The notes under the pieces were generated by a model that was not told the DNA's origin, did not search any database, and worked only from the letters and a program-made list of their open reading frames with translations. Both the position numbers and the translations under genes were made by a program. DNA of 64,000 nucleotides from Atkinsonella hypoxylon (Eukaryota > Ascomycota > Sordariomycetes > Hypocreales > Clavicipitaceae), in NCBI GenBank assembly GCA_000729835.1, contig JFHB01000111.1:36223-100222 (forward strand). The letters run 5' to 3'. The first letter of the stretch is position 1. Each line of letters starts with the position of its first letter. This document shows positions 48,023 to 60,800 of this stretch, one piece after another.

Positions 48023-48657
48023 CCCTTAACAACACCTCTTATATATAGATAGGTTGTATATATCTAATAACTATTTATAACAGCAATAAGAATAAGAGAG
48101 AGAGAGTGCCTTTTAGTTAATAAAAGGAATTGTTATATAATAATTACTTAGAACATAAAGAGACCTAGGGATATAGGCAGTTTATACGCTAGCAACACTA
48201 GCATTACAGCTAGCGCTTATATAATATATAGATAATTAATAGCTATATATAGAGAGCTATAAGGTAGAGGGGGGCAGAGAGGTTAATAGACCCTAGAAGG
48301 GTATAATTAAGTAGAGAGAGAGCATAATTAACCTATTATAGCGCAACTAATAGGTTAGTTAGCAGAGTAATTAATAGCTGTTGCTAAGGTGCTATAGGTA
48401 ATTAAAAGGGAGATAGAGCAGACGTCTATTTATATATTAGCTCTATAACACTACATTAACAATAAATAGTGCGTTAATGCAGCAATAGAATAGCTAGAGT
48501 AAAGCGCCTAGGGATAAACGTTATACCTCTATTTTTTTATAAGTAAACAATAGAGGAAATATAAAGAGAGAGCAGATAGAGAGTTAGCTACTATCTATAG
48601 TACCTACTATAGACGTTAAAAGGGAGTGTTATAGAGCCTAGAAGGAGAAAGAGAGTA
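48023..48657. other. 3' noncoding region and polypurine tract of chromovirus D
   Basis: Aligned with E 44711-45344. Ends in a purine tract (gaaggagaaagagag, about 48641-48655) at the LTR. No gene seen. Confidence 0.65.
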
Positions 48658-48980
48658 TATTATAGACTTAAGCCTTAGGCTTAGGTCTTTTAGTAGAGAG
48701 AGAATAGTAAAAGAGAGATAGAGATCTATATAGGTAAAGGGATAGAAGCAAGCTGTATTTATTTAGGGGTTACCTAGACTTTACTAGGCCCTAGAGAGAG
48801 AACCTTAGCTATAAAGTATATACTAAAAGGGGCTCCTAAGGGGATAGACCTACCCCTAGATATATAGTACAGGGGCATAAAGAGGCTTCCGGTTCCTTCT
48901 CTCTTCCTCCTTTCCTCCCTATAATTATAGTTCTTATTATAGACGCTAGTTAGCAGCAGCCACTAGGTCAGTCCATTACA
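48658..48980 (+). repeat. 3' LTR of chromovirus D
   Basis: 323 bp. The outer end (about 48880-48980, finishing gtcagtccattaca) is well preserved, the inner end mutated. Followed by the TSD cttaa. Confidence 0.95.
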
Positions 48981-48985
48981 CTTAA

Positions 48986-51900
48986 TTCCTTTAGCAGCTT
49001 ACTGCAGTTAATTGCGTTTTCTTTATAGGTACAGCAGTAAGCAATATAGGTTTAAATCTGCTTATATATCTAAGGAAAGTAGACTGCCTACAATTTTACT
49101 GCTATTCTATAGGCACTAAAATAGTTTTAATTATTATAGACTATTTTAAGGATAGATCCTACAACCTTTATAGGTATATACAGTTAGAATAGGCCTTTTC
49201 TATTATAATAGTACAAAAGTCTGTTATCTTATAGGGTCTATCTATACAGCAGAATCCTTAGTCTTTATTATTAATTTTGCTAATTCTACTTTTTGCAAAA
49301 GTCCTTAATACCTTCTATAATTCTACTAAGCTTTAGATTAAAACTATAGCCTTAAACAATTTTCTCTTTTAAACCTTTATCTAATACTGCTATAGCGCTA
49401 TATTCTTTAGTAAAAAATACGCTTATATTAAGCTTATTAAATTTGCTGTTATAAGCTTTCTCTTAGTATAAGACTATAACTAGCAACCTAGAGAGCGCAT
49501 TTAGCACTACATTTAGCACTTTTAGTATATAGAGAACTCTTAGGTTAAATTACAATAGATAATTAGCTACTTTAGCTAATTTTAGGTTAGCTTTATCTAG
49601 ATCTATTATAGTAAGTAAGGTATATTTAATAATCCCTTTTGCTAGTAAGTAGTTTATAATAATATTAATAGTGTAGCAGTTAGATTAAACTATTTTCTAT
49701 AGCTTTTAAACACTCTATATAATTGTAGCTACCTCTACCTTAGTTAATCTATAATGTTTCTTTAGGTTAAAAGTATATCTTAAGAGAAAAAGAATTAGCT
49801 ATAGCTAGTTACTTTTAATATCTTTACTAAGTATACTATAACTATTCTATTTACCTATAAGCTAGAAGATAAAGAGCCTAAATCCTTCCTTATAAGCGTT
49901 AACTTTAAAGAATAAATACTTACTAAAGTTATAGTGCTATAGAATAGTGTTTTTATTAAGGTATACTTTTACCTCTTAAAATGCCTTTTCTTCCTTAGGT
50001 TTTAGCGAAAATATTACTTCTTAGGCTTTCTTTTAGTGTATTAGTTTAGGTAAACTATTAGCTAAGCCTTTTTTATAAAGCTCTTACAGTAAGGTAGTCT
50101 TTTATTCTTATAGTAAGCAAATTTATATATTAAACTATAGAATATTTTTCTATAAAAAGCTAGCTATACTAATAAAGGTCTTTAGATTTATAAGATTTAC
50201 TAGAAACTTAAGTTTTTAAAAAGCTTTTAGCTTATTATTTATATTAATAATTCTATTGCTATTAATAATAAAACCTAATAGCTAAATAGCTAAGTAGCCT
50301 ATAAATAAGTTCTTTATAGCTATTATTAACTTATTTTTCTTTAGGATTAATAAGACTATATTAAGGTATATAAGGTAGTCTTTAGTAAAGTTAAAGAATA
50401 CAATAATATTGTTAATATAGATTTATATAAAATATTAATACTTTTAAAATAATTAGTTTATATACTATTAAGTAAAAGCTAATGCATTCTTAAAGCCTAT
50501 AAGCGCTATATTTAATGCTTTTAATCCTTATTTTAATATTACTACTATATAAGATTAATGTTCTTATTTTACAGAAAGTTAGTAAAAAAACCCTAATATA
50601 TTAAAGAGTAAAAACATCTTCTTACTATATATATCTACTATAATATCTAATTAATTTAGTAAGAGGTATATATTTAGTATTACTATACTATTAAGTAGCT
50701 TTATATTAACTATAACTTATTCTTTCCTTTCTATTAAGGTTTTAATCTACACTATAAAGGCTAGGTAGGCTATAGCTGCTAAGTTATTTAAATACAATAT
50801 TTTTTTACTTAAATATAGTTTATTGTAAACCTTATTTAATTTAGCTTTATCTTTAGCTCCTAGTAGGTAGATTTAAATAGGTTTTAGCTACTTCTACTAT
50901 CTATTTACTAGATCTACTTTTATATACTAGTCTTTAGGTATAGGAATAATACCTCTATTACAATAAATGTTATATTTATCTATTAAGTTAATAAGCTTAG
51001 TTACAATATTTAGGTTTAAGTTTTCTACCTTAACCTTATATTTATTGTAAATATATAGTACATCCTTAGGATAAGAGATTCTATATATAGAGATACTATT
51101 ATTAACTTTCTTAGGGTTAAATTTACTACTATTACCTTTTTCCTATAACTTATAATCTTCTATAGGCAATAGACTATTATTAGGTATAATATTCTTAGAA
51201 AAATATATATATAAATTAAATAGGTTTATAATTATATAGTTAGCCTTAAGCTCTTTATTATACTAAAGATAAGTAACTTTTTAATTTTTCTAGATTATAA
51301 TAAATTTATCTAAATAGTTATAGACTACTATTTATTCCTAGTTAGTTGTACTAAGCAATATATCTAGAATAAGGTTAAATTTTAAGTATATATAGTAGGC
51401 AGTAGCCTTCTTATTAGCTAGTACCTTCTTCTATTTAACTAGAATATACTTCTACAATTTTAGTAGAATTATTATAGCTTATACTACTATTATATTCTAA
51501 TGTAAAATCTTTAAAATTAGCTAGAAGATATCTATTTCTATAACTATATTATAAATAGACTTAATAGTAGCCTTAAGGCAAATAAAATTAATTTTAATAC
51601 TATAATTATAGAGGAAGATTAAACCTAGAAGAAGCTTTAGTCTTAAGTTACTTATTACATTAGCTATAACTATAAAATAGCTAGTTATAGGTACACTATA
51701 TATAGATCTAGAGATATAGAAGTTAAATGTAGCTATCTTAGAGATATAGAAGAACAATTGCACTTTAGTAACTAGTTTTAGCTCTATTTTTGCCTATTTT
51801 ATATTTTAATTAAACTAAGTTAACTATACTTTATTAACTAGCACTAAAGAGGTTTTAGTATCTAGGTAGATCTAATATAATAGTCCCTTATTATAGAATT

Positions 51901-54285
51901 AAATAGGAATCTTTAGGAAGGAATTTAACTTTAAAATACTAGATTTAATAAGCTATAGCTTTATAACTACTTTAACTACTTACTCTATCTAGATTTCTTA
52001 TAAATCCTTTTAGTCTACCTCTATTTAAACCTTTTTCTTTTACTTTTCTTTACTTTTAGTAAAATAGGTTTTAATAAAGTTAGATTCTAGGCTAGTTAGT
52101 AGTTCCTTAATATTAACTGTTTCTTCTTCTTTTATTAGCTAGTATTTATAGCTTTTAAGGTACTTTTTATAGTCTTTTTAGTTAGATTTATCTTTAAACG
52201 TTATTATATAGATATATTCCTTATTATTCTATAGTAAGCTCTATTATTAAAAACGTTAAAGCTATTAAGAATACTGTAGCTTTAGCTAATAATTCTAGCT
52301 AGCTCTTAAATTCTAGTTTTACTAAGGCTAAAGCTACTGCTCTTTTAGTAGCTAATTTCTTTAGTTTTATAGTAGGTACTAAGGATAATTATTCTAGTAA
52401 TTTTTATAGAATAGAGATTAAAACTAAAATTAACTATTGCTTTTATTCTAGTTTATTTAGTTACTTTAAGCTACTTTATTGTTTTTAGAGTTCTTACTAT
52501 TAGATTTACTTTAAGTATAGTAAGTATTAGTACTTTCCTTATAGTTTCTTAATTTTTATTGTTTTTCTAAATCTTTAAGGTATTTTTATAGATCCTTAAC
52601 CTTATTATTTACTATAGTAATATATATAAATCTTAGGTCTTTTACTGTTAAAATTAAGTATAGCTATTATAATTTTAGGTATAGCTTATAATAAAGTCTT
52701 AAAAGAAGCTAAAGATTAGTAGTTTTACTATTTATATAGATATATTAGAATACTCTAGAGGTAAATTCCCTAAATAATTTTTCTTTAATTATATTTTACT
52801 CTATAAACTTAGCTAAATCTAGCTATATTATTGTATTCTAAATCTATATACTAAATTCTTTATAGATAGTAGTATAAATAGAGTTTAAACTACTAAAAAT
52901 AGCTATTTTTTTATAGTAATCTAGATACTACCTATACTATATTAATGTATTCCCTTTAAAGAGAGTTTAGAGCTTAATGTAAATAGCTTTCTAGGCATTA
53001 ATTGCACTATAGCTATAGTAGTCTTTAACAGCTTAGATCTATAGCTCTATATTATAGAAAATAGTGTACTTTCCTTTATATAAAATTAGCTTATAGATAT
53101 TTTTATTGTTAAAGGGTTTAAAGTAATTAATATTAGTAATCTTCTATATAGAATCTATTTATTCCTTAGGGTTTAGAACTATATATTGCTTTAGTTATTC
53201 TATTTCTAATGTAAATCTAGCCTTTTATCTACTAGATTTAGCTAGGAATTATTGTTTCTAATATAGTATAGTGCCTATTAATTTATATACTAATATTTAA
53301 AGTTATTAAATACTTAATTTTAGTCTTTTTTAGTATCTTAGCTCTTCTTAGCTTTACTATTATAGTATTACTTTAATAGATTCTTTAGAAATTATAGTAG
53401 CTTTTATTCTTTTAGAAAAGTACTAAGGTATTTAAAGTATTCTTATATTATATAGTTTTCTTTACTTAAAGGTTACTTCTAACCTTACTTCTAATTCTAG
53501 TTATCTTTTAGAGGTAAGTAAAGATTAAAAGCTCTTTATTTATAATCCTTAAGCTAAAAGCCTTATTAGGTATAGTATTATTTATTATATTTATTCTAAG
53601 GCTTAAGAGTAGTCTTTATTTTCTAGGCTAAGTATTATTACTCTACCTAAAGAGCAGCAATTTTATTGTTTAATTCTCTCTATAATCTACTAATTTTATT
53701 AATTAATTCTCCCTTAATTCTACTAATTTACTTACTAATTTCTATAGAAAAACCTATAAGCTATTTTAGTAAAAGGTTCTCTTTTTTAAGTAGATCTACT
53801 ACTTTCTTTACTTTATATTTTAGCTTAAGGGTATAAAACCTTTAGTAAGCCTATAAAAGTAGTAAGATTTTAGTTAGTTCTTTAATTAGTAAGTTCTTTT
53901 TAGTAGTTTAAAGTATATTTAATAGATTTAAGTCCTTAGTAAGTAGTGTAAATCTAGATCTTTATACTTACTTTCCTTTAATATTCTAGGTAGAACTAGC
54001 ACTAGCTTTATAGATAGTGTCTCTTAAGCTATTAGATCTAGATAATTTAGCTTTAGCTTTTTCTTTTAGTATTATTGTTAGTAAATCTATAAGGAGTTTA
54101 GTAGATTTAGCCTTATTAATAATTCTATTAACCTACCTTTATACCTACTATACTATAGAAGTATTAATAGTATTTTAGTAAGAAGGTAGTTCTATTAGCT
54201 TAGGTTAGTTATATAATTTAAGCTATTTATTAATAAATTTATAGTAAGTAAAATAAAGTAGTAGGCTTCTTTTCTCTTAAGGTAT
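48986..54285 (-). pseudogene. Chromovirus B gag, protease, RT, RNase H and integrase N-terminus
   Basis: Minus-strand gag-pol, uninterrupted here. The gag start is ATA at 54285-54283 (ATG in A). The gag coiled coil lies near 53620-53770. The region 52200-52600, equivalent to the lightly mutated linker 22625-22870 of A, is strongly mutated here. Protease DTKTS at 51848-51862 (DTG expected), with an 80-codon open stretch at 51521-51763 matching that of A. RT: YINN at 50408-50419. RNase H and the integrase zinc region run to 48986, where element D interrupts. All stops TAA/TAG. Confidence 0.88.
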
Positions 54286-54488
54286 AAGATCTCTTTTTTA
54301 AATCTAGAAATCTAGATTTTAGCGGTAAAATTTATAGAATTAATATATAGTTTTAAGTTCTTTATTAGTAAAAGGAATATAATTTCTTCTACTAAGCTTC
54401 TTCTAAAGTTGCTCTATCTTAAATATTATAATTTTAGCTTTTTAAGCTTAAGAAGAGTTAGCAATAATTAGAAGCAACTACTACTACT

Positions 54489-54731
54489 TATTACAGTAGA
54501 ATCTAATATAGGTTTATTAAAAGTAACAATAGGTTATTAGATTTACTTAGTTATATAATAAATTGTAAGAGAAGTTATAAGAGCTTCTGTAAGGAGCATC
54601 TAGAAATAGTGTTCTAGTGAATAATTGTTTATTGTTTAATCTAACTACCTAAGTGTTGCTTCTAACTACTTATACATAATTGCAGTTACATGCACTAGTG
54701 ACCTGCGGGTCTGTAGGATTATCCCGTAACA
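54489..54731 (-). repeat. 5' LTR of chromovirus Y copy B
   Basis: 243 bp. The outer (right) end, from about 54680 to 54731 and finishing ggattatcccgtaaca, is preserved. The inner end, tattacagtagaatc, is mutated. 54286-54488 is the leader between LTR and gag. Confidence 0.94.
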
Positions 54732-54761
54732 GTTATAGAGCTTAGAAGAAGAAAGAGGGTA

Positions 54762-55084
54762 TATTATAGACTTAAGCCTTAAGCTTAGGTCTTTTAGTAG
54801 AAGGAGAACAGTAAAAGAGAGATAGAGATCTATATAGGTAAAGAGATAGAAGTAAGCTATATTTATCTAGAGGTTAGCTAGACTTCACTAGGCCCTAGAG
54901 AGAGAACCTTAGCTATAGAGTATATACTAAAAGGGGCTCCTAAGGGGATAGACCTACCCCTAGATATATAGTACAGGGGCATAGGGAGGCTTCTGGTTCC
55001 TTCTCTCTTCCTCCTTTCCTCCCTATAATTATAGTTCTCATTATAGATGCTAGTTAGCAGCAGCCACTAGGCCAGTCCATTACA
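54762..55084 (+). repeat. 3' LTR of chromovirus X copy F
   Basis: 323 bp with a mutated inner end (tattatagacttaagcc) and preserved outer end (gccagtccattaca). The 30 bp before it (54732-54761) are the TSD of B plus F's polypurine tract. Right flank gatct begins the Copia-II sequence. Confidence 0.94.
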
Positions 55085-56613
55085 GATCTATAGGATTGAA
55101 TTAATCTTCTGTAAATAGATCTTTCTTGTGTAAAGTATATTAGTAGGCTTCTTCCTTAAGGTTCTAGAAGATAGCTCTATTGTTTATAGTTGCAGCATTA
55201 GTAAAGAATTATGTAATTATTAGCTAAGGGGTTTTTCCTTTATTAGCTATATTAAATTCTTTAATAAATGCTTTACCTATATCTTAAGCATTATTAGAAC
55301 TGTTATTCTGTATAGGTTTACTTAATCCTTTATAAGCCTATAGATAGACTCTAAATTTACTATTTAAAGAAGAGGTTCTATACTTCTTGTTATTCTACTA
55401 TCTTTACTGTACTTCTTAATGTTCTTTTTTACTATACTTTATTAACTAATATTCTTCTTTTCTACAGATAAAGCAGCGTTATTTTCTAGTCTTACTCCTG
55501 CTACAGCTAGGGTCTCTTAAACGTTAATATTAACAGTCTATATAGAGGGCTTTATTATTAATATTAAGTTAGTTAAATCTAGTGTAAAATTAGCTAATTT
55601 CTTTCTATACTTCTACAATACTAATTAACTTTTATAGGTTGCTAATAAGCTCTTAGAATGTTATATTAGTTATAAATTTAGCTTAGCTATATTTAGGGAT
55701 ACCTCTAACTGCTTAAAGGGTCTACTTAATAAGTTTAAAATTGTTTATAAAAGAGTTAAAAAGGCTATTATAAATATCTTAAAGGTTCTAGATTATTATA
55801 TTAAAGCAGTTAAGTATAGATTTATTAGGGTTCTTAGTAATTATATTATATAATATAATACTGTTTTATCTTTAGCAATAGAACTACTTATTAGTTAGGG
55901 TCTTAAAGTGTTATTTAATAATTTTAACTATTTAATTAAAGGTGTAATTTATTCTTATATTTATTGCAATTATTATAAGTTAGAATTTATATACTTTACC
56001 TATTAGTATTACTAGAAATGCCTTTATTATTACTAGTTCTAAGAAATTAAGTTGTTAGTATAGATCTTTAAGGATAACTACTTTTAGTATAATAAAATCG
56101 AATATATTGCTGCTATATTTATTGCTTTCTTTATAGATCTTTATAAGGTTAAAGACTTATTTTATATTAGTATAAGAAGAATCTATTATAGAAGGAAGTA
56201 ATAGTTATACTGCTAAAAGCAGAAGAAATCTTATATTCTATAGAGAAGAAGGAGAAGGTAGTATTTCTGCTAATACACCTATTAGATTACTAAGTACACT
56301 TAACAAAAGTAATAGAGAAAGTGCTAAAGGTATAGAAAAAGGGTTCTAGAAAGAAGATTAAGGCTTCTTTACTGTAGATATAGGTTCTACATTTAGGTGT
56401 AGATTTAAGTAGAATTTACCTAATACTACTTATTTATTAATCTCTTCTTCTAGCTATATAGATTGTTTCTTTTTCTATAGTACTCTTTTAAAGGAATTAG
56501 CAATTTAGCTACTGCTTCTACCTATATAAACTCTATATTTATATAGTAAATTATATAACGCTTTAATAATTAAAGTAGAAGCTCTTTAAAATAGGTCTTT
56601 ATTTTAGTTATAG
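55085..56613 (-). pseudogene. Copia-II gag, copy 2
   Basis: Minus-strand capsid remnant equivalent to 61172-62700 of copy 1. It shares the same conserved blocks, including the region corresponding to the LxNxIAKNPNKS motif. RIP stops TAA/TAG. The plus-strand frame across this region also looks fairly open, but the minus frame matches the known fungal copia Gag pattern and fits the pol orientation. Confidence 0.75.
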
Positions 56614-57269
56614 AAGTTAAATTTAAAGTTCTTCTATTATTCTTAATCTTTAAATCTTTAATCTTTATAAAGGTTAATTATAAAGGTAATTCTATTGTTT
56701 AAATTAGTAATAGTAGTAGTTTCTAGGTTAATTTTATATATTAAGTTCTAATTTATTAATAGAAGTTTTTAATAGTTTTAAAGTTATTCTAAAAGCTTAT
56801 TAGGTTATAGTTATTACTTAAATTCTTATAAATTTACTTAAGGTTATTATAAACTTATTGTATTAAATAAGATTAAGTAGTATAGAAAGAGAAAGTAGGT
56901 ATAATAGAATTAGTATAAAGATAAAGGGATTTAGCTAGCTTCTAGCTAAGTTCTAAGATAGTTAAGGGAGTTAAATTCTATAGCATTAGCCGCTAAGGGT
57001 TCTAGTTAGTAATTTAATTCCTTAGAAGTTTAATATTAACAATTAGTTAAACTAAAATATTGTTGTAAGTTAATATAACTTAGTAACTAAGTAATTATAA
57101 AGATATCCCTTCCTTTAGTACACTTTACTAGTTACATTAGCCGCTAAGAGTTCTAGCTAATAGTATTATATCTCTTCTTACTAAACCTAGCTAATCTATA
57201 GTTAGTTATACTAATCTCTTTAGTTATACTAAAGACTTCTAGTTAAGCAACTACTAATTAGTGTTAGTA

Positions 57270-57438
57270 GACTAAGGGTCTTATTTATACTCCTTTAAGT
57301 TAGCTTTACAACTAGTTTACTAGTGCACTAGTATTTACATTAAAGAGGTTTATGTCGACAGACCAAGGGTCTAATTTATACTCCTTCGAGTCGGTCCTAT
57401 GACCAGTTCACTAGTGCACTAGTATTTACATCAAAGAG
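57270..57438. repeat. 91-bp tandem duplication in the Copia-II leader
   Basis: Units start at 57270 (gactaagggtc) and 57361 (gaccaagggtc). Copy 1 has one unit only (63357-63434). The first unit is RIP-mutated; the second keeps cgagtcggtcc and other C/G sites. Each unit includes the 12-bp palindrome ctagtgcactag. 56614-57269 is otherwise AT-rich leader without a gene. Confidence 0.8.
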
Positions 57439-57711
57439 GTTTAAATTCGGTTATCTAGGAGTTATATCTAACTAGCAAAAGAGGCTACATTATATACCCT
57501 GTTGGATACCTTATATGCCTTAGGCATAGTGTTGTGTTAAGGGGGAATTAAGGGGTATTAGCGACCCTAATGTAAGTGGAGACTAGTGTGCAGATGCAAC
57601 TAATTAGCGGTTATATCCACCTATACAGGCGCTAGAATTGCACAATAGAGTTATAACAATTCTAACACTAGCAGTCTCTCTTTTTATTGTACTAGTAGAG
57701 TAACTCTAACA
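57439..57711 (-). repeat. Copia-II terminal repeat shared by copies 1 and 2
   Basis: 273 bp, 3' LTR of copy 1 and 5' LTR of copy 2. On the minus strand it begins TGTTAGAGTTACTC. The left boundary is uncertain because both sides continue into the same leader. It is strongly RIP-mutated compared with 63435-63707. Confidence 0.72.
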
Positions 57712-57899
57712 GTTACAGTAATAATAAAATAGATTAAAGGAATAAATAATAATAAATCTAATATCCTTCTGCATTAATTCGTAGGTCTCTTTACCTAGCC
57801 TTCTACCTATATATTAGCTTTATTGTTGTTAATAAAGGATTTAAGAGTCTTATTTAGCGTTACTTTTATTATTAAATTAGCAATATTATCTTTACTGTT

Positions 57900-60800
57900 A
57901 ATCTAATAGATTTCGTTAATTTCGCGCCTTTTATATAATTAATGTAGTGCTATAATGTTAATTATTAATCTCTTTTCCTTTATTATACTAAGCTTTATAA
58001 GGCCTTTATACAACAAGAACGAATCTATATAGACTACTAGTAGAATTAGCGGTATTTATAGCTGCTTTATTACTATATTTAACGTAGTGCTAATAGCATG
58101 CAATACATCTACGCCTTACACTATACTGTATAGTTCTAATGCAAGCGCGCTCCTTATAACTCTCTTACTTTTAATAGAGCTATATATAATAATGTTGCCT
58201 TTTATTATAAATTTAGCGTTCTCTTTATAAGCTCCTTTATTGCCTAGAATAATTATATATTCTATCTAGAAGCTTAAATCTTTATTGTTTATAAAGGATC
58301 TATTAATAAATACATATAATTTAGTAGAGAGAAGGTCTATTAGGATGTATTATAATCTATAGGTCTAGTTGTTAATTTGCTATTAAAGCCTCTTATTTAG
58401 CTGCTTAATATCGTTAATTATAATATCTTGCTATTGTGCAGCAATAGAAAGGTTAAATATAGCTTCTAGTTAATAGATTATAGTAATATACACGCTGTAG
58501 GCTTATTGCTTAATATACTGTTGTTTCGTTAAATCTATACTAACACTAGTAGTATTAATAGGTTAAATCCTCTTGCTTTAACCTTTCTAGTGAAGAGTTA
58601 AAGTGCTGTTATTAGATTTAGTTAATATACATCTATTAAAAATTAGTAGTATTTCTACTATTAGGCTTTGCTTTAGCTTTACAGTAAAATTAGCTTTCTA
58701 TAGTTTAAATTCCTTATAGTTAAAGAAGGTTTTATTGCTTAGTTCTAGTGTATTATTAGTCTATATTCTAACAATTCTAAAGTAATTCTTATTGTTTAAT
58801 ATTAGTAAGTAGGGGTTGTATATTAACGTAACTATACTTAAATTGTTACAGTAGTAGCAGAAGTACATAGACTACTAATGTATACCTACTTTAGCAATTC
58901 TATATAGAGGCTTAATTACTTCTATTACTGTATTGTAGAGATATAGGTGTTTAATTTAGTTAGGAAGTTATACAATAATTAATCTATTTAAATTAGTGTT
59001 AGATTGCATATAAGCCTATATAATATCGCGGATCTATAAGATAATATTGCGTTTTTAGAGAGATAGAGCTAGTGCTACAATTAGGCGTTAACTAGCTTGT
59101 TAAATTGTTAAGGATTACGTTAAAATTAACAATTTATTGCTATTGTTATATCCTTAGATAACTAGTCTTAACTTCTTATATAGTAATATAGTTTCTTTTC
59201 CTTTAACTTCTTAAACTATATAAGATTTAAAGATATAGTTATTATGTATAGTAGGGTTAAATTTAATAAATTAGAAGATATCTTTAGCCAATAGTGCGTT
59301 AATTTTAGCTTAATTAAATGCCTTAAATAGAGTACCTTTTGCTGTAATCTTATTGTTTTTCCTTAGTTATACAGCTAAGTTATAGTCTACTGTTTCTTTT
59401 GCAGAAAGGAAAATTTTATTGCTAGATTTATACAGCAATATATAAGTAGAATTAATATTACTACTAGGATTAGGATTATAAGAACTACTAGCAGTTAGGC
59501 TAGAAACAGTAATATATCTATTTAGTTTATTGTTAAAAGCAGAGGAATTTTATGTAGAATTAATTAGAACAAGAAGAGAGTTCTTTCTTAGTCTTCTAGG
59601 ACCTCTTTTCTATATTAGGTTTAAATTAATTAGTTATTTTGCCTTTAGGGGTTTTTCTCTCTTCTTTAGTAGAATAGAATTGCTTTTAGGTAGGGATTCT
59701 ATATTGCTTTTATTAGGTGTAATGTTAGAAATAGCGGAATAATTGTTAGATTTATTGTTATTATAGTAGTAGAGTTTTACAATAGTTATATAGAAACAAA
59801 TAGAGCTGTAAGGCATTTATATAGTGTATTCTTTACTATCTATAGTAAGCAGCTTATAGAGGCCTTACTAGCCTTCTTTTTTACGCTATATATACACTTC
59901 TAACTGTAGAGGCAGTAAATGTATAGGTATTATATTTAGGCTGTTGTAGAAGGCAAGAGCATTGTAAATTTATCTTTATACTAAGCACTTTTAGGCTTTA
60001 TTAGTAGCTTTACGTAGAATTAAAGCTTATTATATTACTAAAAGGCTTAGAGGTAAATTATCTATTATATAGAGGTAGGAACTAAAGACTAGTAATATAG
60101 GTATAAAACTGTTAGGTTTAGCAGAATTATTAACAGCTTTAACAGCTATCTAAAGCTTTTAATCCTTTATAATACTAGTATTAGTGCTTAATTTATTGTT
60201 AATAATGTTGTAAGCTCTTTATAATAGGCTATAGTACTATTTAACTTTACTAATGCTATTATAAGCTTTAATAGGAACTTTATTAACATTAATGGATAAC
60301 ATTTATATATAATAGCGGAATTTAGTAGATATAAAGTTCTTTCTAGCATTGTAAACTATCTAGTTAGAAGAGCCTAAATAGATATTAATCTAGCATTCTT
60401 TTAATACATTCTAGATATCTTATGCTTTCTGCTTTTAGGGTTCTAGAAAGCAAGCTGCCTAAAATAAGGTTGCAGAATTAATAACGTAAAGAATAGAGCT
60501 ACTGTTTAAATGCATAATATTAACGATAATTTTATAGTTAAAGTTATAGTTATCTTTTAATGTAAATCAAAATTAACTAGGTAATTTACTGTTAAGTTAG
60601 CAGTAGTAGCAGACTTATATAATTCTATTAATAGCGTTATTATTACTAATATCTTCTTCTGTACATTATAGAATCTTCGTTAATTGTTGTACAGAGAGAT
60701 ACCTAAATTAACAATAAAGTTAATAGATTTACTTTTCTAACAAGAAGAATGCAGCTGCTTCTATAGCTTCTAGAGTCTACTATAGATATCCCTATTTCTA

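Larger units (their letters stand above)
32806..48980 (+). mobile_element. Chromovirus X copy D (holds copy E)
   Basis: Ty3/Gypsy chromovirus inserted in pol of B, with a perfect TSD, cttaa, at 32801-32805 and 48981-48985. LTRs of 323 bp lie at 32806-33128 and 48658-48980. Its own sequence, without E and the extra TSD, is 8084 bp, matching the 8086 bp of E. Order: LTR, gag, pol with chromodomain, antisense ORF, 60-bp tandem repeat, noncoding, polypurine tract, LTR. Confidence 0.96.
10820..54731 (-). mobile_element. Chromovirus Y copy B (minus strand; holds elements A and D)
   Basis: A Ty3/Gypsy element on the minus strand. Its 5' LTR is at 54489-54731 and its 3' LTR at 10820-11062 (243 bp each, ends TGTTACGG/CCGTAACA). 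A perfect TSD, gttat, lies at 10815-10819 and 54732-54736 inside chromovirus F. Its own sequence is 48986-54731, 30311-32800 and 10820-12519. Two large insertions interrupt it: A at the TSD ctttg (12520-12524/30306-30310) and D at the TSD cttaa (32801-32805/48981-48985). Removing both gives about 9.9 kb, equal to copy A without its own insertion. Confidence 0.94.
5208..55084 (+). mobile_element. Chromovirus X copy F (5' part outside window; holds copia-1, the TRIM and element B)
   Basis: A Ty3/Gypsy element with C-terminal chromodomain. Its own sequence is 5208-10814 (minus the TRIM) and 54732-55084. Both parts align without a gap to the corresponding parts of copies D and E, with element B inserted between them (TSD gttat). 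The left part, including gag and the 5' LTR, lies outside the window beyond Copia-I element 1. It ends in a 323-bp LTR at 54762-55084. The next bases, gatct at 55085-55089, are also present at the equivalent site (61172-61176) of the uninterrupted Copia-II copy, so F inserted into Copia-II sequence. Confidence 0.92.
55085..57711 (-). mobile_element. Copia-II copy 2 (minus strand, truncated by F and by the window)
   Basis: Aligned with 61172-63707 of copy 1 at an offset of 6087, reduced to 5996 after a 91-bp duplication. It contains the 5' terminal repeat (57439-57711, shared with copy 1 as its 3' repeat), leader and gag. Chromovirus F interrupts it at gatct (55085-55089); the rest would lie left of F, outside the window. 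Confidence 0.8.

Noticed and set aside
57361..57405. tRNA-like sequence ending in CCA (ttcgagtc and gacca)
   Set aside because: Stems needed for a cloverleaf do not pair; more likely coincidence or a primer-binding site.
59530..59742. Plus-strand open frame of 70 codons
   Set aside because: Opposite strand of Copia-II pol, which reads on the minus strand with RT motifs.
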